Of a stretch of 37,916 nucleotides of DNA, positions 32,504 to 37,916 are shown one piece after another. A model generated the notes under the pieces. It saw nothing but the letters and a program-made list of their open reading frames with translations, did not search any database and had not been told where the DNA came from. Both the position numbers and the translations under genes were made by a program. This DNA comes from Parvularculaceae bacterium (GTDB lineage: Bacteria > Pseudomonadota > Alphaproteobacteria > Caulobacterales > Parvularculaceae), in NCBI GenBank assembly GCA_028284065.1, contig JANQSJ010000018.1:74367-112282 (forward strand). The letters are read 5' to 3'. Position 1 is the first letter of the stretch. The number at the start of each line of letters is the position of its first letter.

Positions 32504-33469
32504 ATGGCGCTCTTGAAACTCGTTCCGGAACGAACCGCAATACCGTTCACGTCGATGCGGCTGGTGGCGGCGGTGGCGTCGGCGCTGCTGGTCGTCGCGT
32601 CGATCGTGGCTGTCTCAACCGTCGGCCTAAATTTCGGCGTCGACTTTCGCGGCGGCGTGACGCTTGAGGTGTCCGACGATGAACCGATCGATCTCGGACA
32701 GGTGCGGCGGACCGTCAGCGCGCTCGGCCTTGGCGAGGCCAAGGTCCAGGCGATCGCGGATTCCACCGGCGAGGGCGGCGGCGTTGTCGTCTTCATCGAA
32801 CAGCAGGCGGCGAGCGAAGAAGCCGACGGCGAGGCGGCGCAGTTTGCGGCGCTCGTGAAGGTCAAGGACGCGCTTGCCGAGCTTCTAGGCGACGGCGTCG
32901 ATTTTCCCCGCGAGGAAGTTGTGGGACCGACCGTGTCCGGCGAACTCATCCAAAAAGGCGTTATCGCCGTCGTGCTCGCGATCGGCATGATGCTCGCCTA
33001 TATCTGGTTTCGCTTCGAATGGCAGTTTTCGATCGGCGCGATCATCGCGCTTGTCCATGACGTCATCATCACGCTCGGCATGTTCGCTGTGACGCAGCTT
33101 GACTTCACGCTGTCGATCATCGCCGCGATCCTGACCATCGTCGGCTATTCCATGAACGACACCGTGGTCGTCTATGACCGCGTGCGGGAGAACCTGCGGA
33201 AATATAAGAAGAAAGAACTGCCGGCGCTTATTGATCTCTCCATTAACGAGACCCTGTCGCGGACGGTCATGACCTCGCTGACGACCCTTATCGCGCTCGG
33301 CTCGCTCTATCTCCTCGGCGGGGAGGTGCTGAGAGGCTTCACCTTCGCGATGATCTGGGGCGTCCTTATCGGCACTTATTCGTCCGTGTTTGTCGCCGCG
33401 CCGCTGCTGTTGGCGACGGGCGTGAAGCGCGATTGGTCCACGGCGACGCCGGCCGCCGCGACGCCGTAA
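32504..33469 (+). CDS. secF: Protein-export membrane protein SecF
   Basis: A 321-residue SecF, partner of SecD. The sequence shows the first helix (LVAAVASALLVVASIVAV), the GLNFGVDFRGGVTLEV segment, and five C-terminal helices with TIVGYSMNDTVVVYDRVREN, the functional counterpart of the SecD AVDANVLIFERIRE motif. GGAGAAAGG precedes the ATG. The 125-base gap after secD holds no gene and is longer than usual for this pair. Confidence 0.97.
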   Translation: MALLKLVPERTAIPFTSMRLVAAVASALLVVASIVAVSTVGLNFGVDFRGGVTLEVSDDEPIDLGQVRRTVSALGLGEAKVQAIADSTGEGGGVVVFIEQQAASEEADGEAAQFAALVKVKDALAELLGDGVDFPREEVVGPTVSGELIQKGVIAVVLAIGMMLAYIWFRFEWQFSIGAIIALVHDVIITLGMFAVTQLDFTLSIIAAILTIVGYSMNDTVVVYDRVRENLRKYKKKELPALIDLSINETLSRTVMTSLTTLIALGSLYLLGGEVLRGFTFAMIWGVLIGTYSSVFVAAPLLLATGVKRDWSTATPAAATP

Positions 33470-33681
33470 ACGCCGCGGAACGCCTTCGCAATCCAAGTTT
33501 CGTGGCGTTCCGGCTGGTTGCGATCAGAAATTTAATGGATGCAGGCGGCCGCGAATCCGCGATTTGTTGACCTCAGTGGTCTACCGCTTTGGCTTCCGGG
33601 CCGTTAACCTCTCGCGCCGTAGGGTCGGGGGTTTGGCGACCGCCGGGGTTGAACTGGGCTGACTGACTGGGAGTTTGAGCG

Positions 33682-35187
33682 ATGAGGGGAGCGTCTCTTC
33701 GTTTTGCCATCGGCGCGCTCGCGGCGCTGGCCGCCGCCACCGGCGCGCTTGCAGGGGATGAGGCGCCCTGCGCTGAGCAATACTCCCTTGAAGAACATTT
33801 GATGCTTGAGTGGGCGGCGCTCGCCGGCGACCCCCATGCGCAATTCGCCGTGGCGCAATGCGCGCTGCCGGAAGGCTCCCGCGACTTGACCCCGGCCCAG
33901 ACGGCCTACGCGCTGAAATGGGTAACGCTCGCGGCCTGCGACGCCACCGGCGCGGATGATATCGGCGCGCGCGATCGCCGCAGCCGCCGGCTCAAGGCCA
34001 AGGGCGACATCTCGTTCCGGAGGTTCCATGAGATTGATCAGGACGAGAGCCTCAGCCGGAAAGAGCGCCGGTTCGTGGAGTATCGTGAGCACAAGACGAA
34101 GGAGCTGATGAAGCGCCTCAAGCGTCTCAACAAGCTCGCGACGCCGACCGAGTTCGATTTCGCGCGCGCGGAGATCGCTGAGGAGCTTTCCCGTTTCGGC
34201 GCGCGCGGCCAGGTGCGCCTCGCCTCTCTTTCGAGCTGCAAGCATCTCAACGCGCCGGCCTCGTTCATCGCCGCCGCCTGGGCCGCCGCCGCCGACGCCT
34301 GGGACCGCGAATGGTCGCGGGGCGGCGTCGTTTATGGCTCCTCGGAGCGGTCGGACTGGTCCTTCCGCGAGGAAGCGGAAACCCGCGCAGCGGATCTGTC
34401 CGGAAAGGAACTTGCTCAGTACCAGTATCAGCTTGAATGGCTGAAGCGGTTCGAACCCTCGCGTCTTGAGGCGCTTGAGGCGGAGGCGGCGCTCGCGCGG
34501 CTCGGCGAACTTCGCACCCTCCAGACGGTTGAGTTCGCGCCTCCCGCCGAAGATGACGCGGCCGCGGCCGGCGATTTAGGAATGGCCGACGCTGATGCGG
34601 CTGATGCGGAAAAGGCTCGCGACCTGCTGCTCGTTGCGGCCGGCCTTGAAGCAGCCGATATCGCCCCCAGTGAAATGCGCCGCGCGAATTTCGCCGGCCC
34701 ATCGGTCACCATTGCCACCCAGTATGCGCTTGAGGCGCTGGGTTTCATGGAGTTCGTTAATGGTCCGGACAATGACTATGGACCCTCTACGATAGAGGCC
34801 GTCGCAAAGGCGCAGCGGGAGGAGGGCCACGTCCCGACCCGGTGGGCGTCGCATCGCGAGGTGCGCGACATGGTGTGCCGCGCCGCGACGGAAGCTGAGG
34901 ACCCTGTGTCGTACTTTAATCTCGCCACCATGTTTCTGCGCGGGCAGGGCTATCCGCGGCAGCTTGCGAAGTCGCAATACGCGCTCGATCAGGCCGAGGC
35001 GCTGATTGAGGTGAAGCTCATTGACGCGGACGCTTTGCCTGAGTGGAAGGCGGACCAGTATCCGACGATCAGGGCCGAGATAAAGGCGGCGCGCAGCGAG
35101 CTTGAAGAAGCGTGGCGCGCCTTGCCGCCTGCGGTCAGAGCTGAGATGTCGTCCTGGCGTCCGATCGACGAACCTCTTTGCCGCTGA
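33682..35187 (+). CDS. Exported Sel1/peptidoglycan-binding-like protein
   Basis: A 501-residue exported protein with a signal peptide (AIGALAALAAATGALAG, about 9-25). The first part has a Sel1-like segment (LEWAALAGDPHAQFAVAQCAL), the middle is charged and helical, and near residues 345-385 a peptidoglycan-binding-like motif appears (TQYALEALGFMEFVNG then YGPSTIEAVAKAQREEGH). Another Sel1-like piece follows (YFNLATMFLRGQGYPR). Such proteins work in the periplasm, often in envelope maintenance. It follows secF by 212 bases and may be separately transcribed. The composite match makes the family call moderate. Confidence 0.75.
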   Translation: MRGASLRFAIGALAALAAATGALAGDEAPCAEQYSLEEHLMLEWAALAGDPHAQFAVAQCALPEGSRDLTPAQTAYALKWVTLAACDATGADDIGARDRRSRRLKAKGDISFRRFHEIDQDESLSRKERRFVEYREHKTKELMKRLKRLNKLATPTEFDFARAEIAEELSRFGARGQVRLASLSSCKHLNAPASFIAAAWAAAADAWDREWSRGGVVYGSSERSDWSFREEAETRAADLSGKELAQYQYQLEWLKRFEPSRLEALEAEAALARLGELRTLQTVEFAPPAEDDAAAAGDLGMADADAADAEKARDLLLVAAGLEAADIAPSEMRRANFAGPSVTIATQYALEALGFMEFVNGPDNDYGPSTIEAVAKAQREEGHVPTRWASHREVRDMVCRAATEAEDPVSYFNLATMFLRGQGYPRQLAKSQYALDQAEALIEVKLIDADALPEWKADQYPTIRAEIKAARSELEEAWRALPPAVRAEMSSWRPIDEPLCR

Positions 35188-35251
35188 CCCGGTTCGTTCG
35201 TCCCGGCGGCGCGCGTCCGCGCCCCAGGCGGCGCCTCAGGTCGCGCCAAAC

Positions 35252-36007
35252 ATGAAGGACGATCCCGCCGGCGCGCGCCGGAAAGGGGCAGGCCCGCCTT
35301 CGGGCGCGCGGTCGGACGTCGTCAACTCGGACATCCTAAACTCGGACGAAGACCTTCAATTGACGCTTGGCTATGTCGAAGAGGCGGATCGCCCCCGCGT
35401 CGCGGCCGCCTACGCGTTGGCGCTTGAACTGCGGCGCGTGCCGGAGGCGGTGAGCGAACCGCCGATAGGCGAGATCCGCCTGCAATGGTGGCGCGAACGG
35501 CTGGACGAACTGGCGTCGGGCGGACCGCCGCGAGTGGGCCATCCGACCCTGGAGGCGCTCGCCGGCGCCGGGCTGGTCACCGCAGCGGCGCGCGCGACTC
35601 TCGAAACGGCGATCGACGCCCGAGCGCGACTTCTTTACCCAGATCCGTTCGCGACGCCTGACGATTTCATTGTCGCCATTGAGGCGGCCGAATCGTCGCT
35701 ACTGCTGGCGGCCCCGCCCGACGCGCCGGCGTCGGCGCTCGCCCTCATCCGCAAGCGGATCGGCCGGTACGCGGCCGCGCGCTGGGGGAAGGCGCTTGCG
35801 CCGGCGGCGTGGCCGGGCATCAAGAGCGCGCTGGAAGCGGCGCCTGATCGGCCTGCCGACGCATCTGCGCCGTCCGCGCAAGGACTTGATCCCGCGCCTT
35901 TCCTTTTCGTTGCGCTGTCGAAAGGGTACCTTAAAAAAGATGGCGACCAGCGATGGCCTGTGGGCAAGCGTCTGGCGCTGTTGCGGGCGATGGCGATTGG
36001 CCATTGA
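35252..36007 (+). CDS. Squalene/phytoene-synthase-like protein
   Basis: A 251-residue protein of the squalene/phytoene synthase superfamily, in the short form often found near secDF in alphaproteobacteria. The family pattern is seen in AYALALELRRVPEAVSEP and GEIRLQWWRERLDEL. The aspartate-rich DxxxD substrate motifs of true synthases are not evident, so it may act like the NDUFAF6-type members that aid respiratory complex assembly rather than as a prenyl synthase. The ATG at 35252 is preferred, although its ribosome site is weak; an open frame runs back into the previous gene. Confidence 0.75.
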   Translation: MKDDPAGARRKGAGPPSGARSDVVNSDILNSDEDLQLTLGYVEEADRPRVAAAYALALELRRVPEAVSEPPIGEIRLQWWRERLDELASGGPPRVGHPTLEALAGAGLVTAAARATLETAIDARARLLYPDPFATPDDFIVAIEAAESSLLLAAPPDAPASALALIRKRIGRYAAARWGKALAPAAWPGIKSALEAAPDRPADASAPSAQGLDPAPFLFVALSKGYLKKDGDQRWPVGKRLALLRAMAIGH

Positions 36008-36137
36008 GCGACGCGTTCGGCGCCGCAGCGTTCCGGTCGACGACTTGGTCTTCTTTTTGCTTAGTCGTCTGCGTCTAGGGCGACGTCGCGCAACCAGGGC
36101 GGCTGGCCTGTTTTAGAAAGAGTTCGGGGTTAACACT

Positions 36138-36359
36138 ATGTCCGAGACCAAATCGCCTAGCCAGTTGCGCCTTGTGCTGGCGCAATTCCTGTTCGCCCAC
36201 AAGGTCGACATCGAAGGCCTCTACAACGCCCTCGGCGCAGACATCGCCGAATGCGACGGCGAGGCCGTGTCGCACATGGCGGGCGTCATCGACGGCGTCA
36301 ACCTCGCCGCAGCCAAGATCCGCAGCCATGGCATCGACGAATGGGCGCGCCACATGTAA
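36138..36359 (+). CDS. Small hypothetical protein
   Basis: A 73-residue protein with no signal peptide or membrane segment, rich in helical sequence (QLRLVLAQFLFAHKVDIEGL, VSHMAGVIDGVNLAAAKI). I recognise no family. The GC-rich codon pattern and the ATG with CGGGG upstream support it as a gene. It lies 50 bases before the ribbon-helix-helix gene on the same strand. Confidence 0.6.
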   Translation: MSETKSPSQLRLVLAQFLFAHKVDIEGLYNALGADIAECDGEAVSHMAGVIDGVNLAAAKIRSHGIDEWARHM

Positions 36360-36409
36360 GGCGGGCGGCGGCGCGTGTCTAACGCGCCGCTCCGTGATAG
36401 GTCTTGGCG

Positions 36410-36676
36410 ATGATCAAGCGATCCATCGCCATCGACGGCCACCGCACCAGCATTGCTCTGGAGGCGGAATACTGGCGTGTTGTTGAGGCGATGGCGACGG
36501 CGCGGGGCGAGAGCCTCGCCCGGTTCGTCGCCAGGCTCGATGCGGAAAGAGTGGCGGAAGGCCCCGTACGCGGCCTTGCCTCCTATCTCCGCCTCGCCGC
36601 GCTCGCGGCGGCGCTCCAGGGCGAACCAGCTCTACAAGGACTGGCGGTCGATCCGCAGCCGAGCGCGCCTGATTAG
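36410..36676 (+). CDS. Ribbon-helix-helix domain protein
   Basis: An 88-residue protein of the RHH_4 type, common in alphaproteobacteria. The N-terminal strand IKRSIAIDGHRTSIALEAEYW and following helices (EAMATARGESLARFVARLD) match the family; RHH dimers bind DNA through the strand. The ATG at 36410 is chosen over TTG 36404 because AGG is 8 bases upstream. Its TAG stop lies in a 9-base inverted repeat shared with etfA. The target is unknown. Confidence 0.8.
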   Translation: MIKRSIAIDGHRTSIALEAEYWRVVEAMATARGESLARFVARLDAERVAEGPVRGLASYLRLAALAAALQGEPALQGLAVDPQPSAPD

Positions 36677-36742
36677 ACGGAAACGCGTTCGCGTTGGCGT
36701 ACGCGGATGATCGTGCGCCTTCGGCTTGCCGTGTCCGTCTAA
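36673..36742. terminator. Shared inverted repeat between convergent genes
   Basis: TTAGACGGA (36673-36681) and TCCGTCTAA (36734-36742) form perfect 9-base arms around GC-rich sequence with smaller palindromes. Each arm contains a stop codon: the RHH gene's TAG at 36674-36676 and the etfA TAG at 36739-36741. It can act as a two-way transcript end, though no long T run follows either arm. Confidence 0.6.
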
Positions 36743-37668
36743 AGCGCCGACTGCAATTCGGGCAGCGCCTTGAAGAGATCGGCGACAAGCCCGTAGTCGG
36801 CCACCTGGAATATCGGCGCTTCTTCGTCCTTGTTGATGGCGACGATCACCTTTGAATCCTTCATGCCGGCGAGATGCTGGATCGCCCCGGAGATGCCGAC
36901 GGCGATGTAAAGCTCCGGCGCGACGACCTTGCCGGTCTGGCCGACCTGATAGTCATTCGGCATGTAGCCCGCGTCAACCGCGGCGCGGCTCGCGCCGATC
37001 GCGGCGCCGAGCTTGTCCGCGAGCGGATAGATGTATTCCTCGAACGCCTCCGACGAGCCGAGGGCGCGGCCGCCGGAAACGACGATCTTCGCAGAGGACA
37101 GCTCCGGCCGGTCCGATTTCGTCAGCTCTTCGCCGACAAATTCCGACACGCCCGGTTTGTCGCCGGCGGCGATCGTCTCCACGGACGCCGAACCGGTCAT
37201 CTCGGCGGCCTTGAACGACGCAGTGCGCACCGTGACGACCTTCTTTGCGTCTGTCGACTGGACGGTTGAGATCGCGTTGCCGGCGTAAATCGGCCGAACG
37301 AAGGTATCGGCCCCATCAATTGAGATGACGTCGGAAATCTGCATCACGTCTAGAAGCGCGGCGACGCGCGGCATGATGTTCTTCCCGTTTGCGGTCGCGG
37401 GCGCGAGGAGCGCGTCATAATCGCCGGCGAGGCCGACGATGAGCGCGGCGGTCGGCTCCGCCAGTAACTTGCCATAGACCGGGTCATCCGCATGCAGAAC
37501 TTTGCGCACGCCGTCGATTTTGGCCGCTTCCGCCGCCGCCGCGCCGGCATTGTCGCCGGCGACGAGCACGTCGATATCGCCGCCAATGGCCTTGGCGGCG
37601 GTGACTGTCTTCGCGACCGCGTCGGCGAGCGCGGAATTCACATGGTCTGCGACAACTAGAACGGCCAT
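36739..37668 (-). CDS. etfA: Electron transfer flavoprotein alpha subunit
   Basis: A 309-residue EtfA. The N-terminal half ([16 protein letters not shown]) and C-terminal FAD domain ([51 protein letters not shown]) are complete. With EtfB it forms the soluble carrier that takes electrons from acyl-CoA dehydrogenases to the membrane ETF:quinone oxidoreductase. The ATG at 37668 overlaps the last base of etfB's TGA, so the genes are coupled. Confidence 0.98.
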   Translation of the reverse strand: MAVLVVADHVNSALADAVAKTVTAAKAIGGDIDVLVAGDNAGAAAAEAAKIDGVRKVLHADDPVYGKLLAEPTAALIVGLAGDYDALLAPATANGKNIMPRVAALLDVMQISDVISIDGADTFVRPIYAGNAISTVQSTDAKKVVTVRTASFKAAEMTGSASVETIAAGDKPGVSEFVGEELTKSDRPELSSAKIVVSGGRALGSSEAFEEYIYPLADKLGAAIGASRAAVDAGYMPNDYQVGQTGKVVAPELYIAVGISGAIQHLAGMKDSKVIVAINKDEEAPIFQVADYGLVADLFKALPELQSAL

Positions 37669-37916
37669 CAGAGGACCCCCGCTTCATTCTTGAGCTTGTC
37701 GATGAGATCGGCGACGGTTTCGACCTTGACGCCGGCTTCGCGTCCGGCGGGCTCAGCCACCTTCAAAGTCTTCAGCCGCGGCGTCAGGTCGACGCCGTAG
37801 TCCTCCGGCGCCTTGACGTCGAGCGGCTTTTTCTTCGCCTTCATGATGTTCGGCAGCGACGCATAGCGCGGCTCGTTGAGGCGCAGGTCCGCCGTCACGA
37901 CCGCCGGGACGCTAAG
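37668..37916 (-). CDS. etfB: Electron transfer flavoprotein beta subunit (C-terminal part)
   Basis: The last 82 residues of EtfB; the gene continues past the right edge. Visible are [17 protein letters not shown] and [13 protein letters not shown], the conserved C-terminal region with the recognition loop near the lysine-rich stretch, and the ending [12 protein letters not shown]. It binds AMP and docks with dehydrogenases in the heterodimer with EtfA. Confidence 0.97.
   Translation of the reverse strand, partial: LSVPAVVTADLRLNEPRYASLPNIMKAKKKPLDVKAPEDYGVDLTPRLKTLKVAEPAGREAGVKVETVADLIDKLKNEAGVL

Overview
The window looks like a chromosomal segment of a GC-rich alphaproteobacterium, perhaps of the Parvularculales/Hyphomonadaceae kind. 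The evidence is a yajC-secD-secF block near a squalene/phytoene-synthase-like gene, an etfB-etfA pair, a class A RNase P RNA, a ribbon-helix-helix protein of an alphaproteobacterial family, and a Ton-type energy-transduction cluster with a DUF3450 protein. The genus is an inference from gene content; no search was run.

Layout. Positions 1-2001 (minus strand) hold a small chemotaxis operon: STAS protein, CheY-like receiver, a CheA-like protein with only the Hpt and regulatory parts, CheW, and the first codons of another gene. Positions 2489-15577 look like a genomic island at tRNA-Pro(CGG). The intact tRNA lies at 15501-15577, its 3' end facing the island, and a perfect 37-nt copy of that 3' end lies at 2489-2525. 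The left edge is a scar of three broken insertion sequences: a decayed IS3-family copy with 16-bp inverted repeats, a 32-codon IS110 transposase stub, and an IS3-family orfAB remnant. The cargo (5071-14964) is visibly less GC-rich and is four same-strand genes for exported or membrane-anchored proteins: a 1330-residue membrane-anchored protein with WD40-like strands, a 1103-residue subtilisin-type (S8) protease, a 526-residue trypsin-type (S1) protease and a 281-residue lipoprotein. I take this cassette to be the most likely undescribed system here. Its make-up suggests a sensor/scaffold plus protease relay in the cell envelope, which is inference.

After the island come tRNA-Pro, tRNA-Gln(UUG) and a mostly empty stretch. 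Positions 16653-22628 hold a seven-gene Ton-like operon: DUF3450 protein, long ExbB/TolQ-type protein with a periplasmic extension, short ExbB, two ExbD proteins, TonB and a TPR protein. These should form a proton-driven motor with periplasmic partners. rnpB follows (about 22847-23309).

The rest is chromosomal housekeeping and accessory genes: a trypsin-like protease without a signal peptide, a secreted alpha/beta hydrolase overlapping a thioesterase gene, YajQ, an acyl carrier protein with its ketoacyl synthase, a DUF1801 protein, a small membrane protein, an AraC-HTH/O6-alkylguanine transferase fusion convergent with a small lipoprotein, yajC-secD-secF, a Sel1/peptidoglycan-binding-like exported protein, a squalene/phytoene-synthase-like protein, two small proteins, and etfA with the end of etfB at the right edge.
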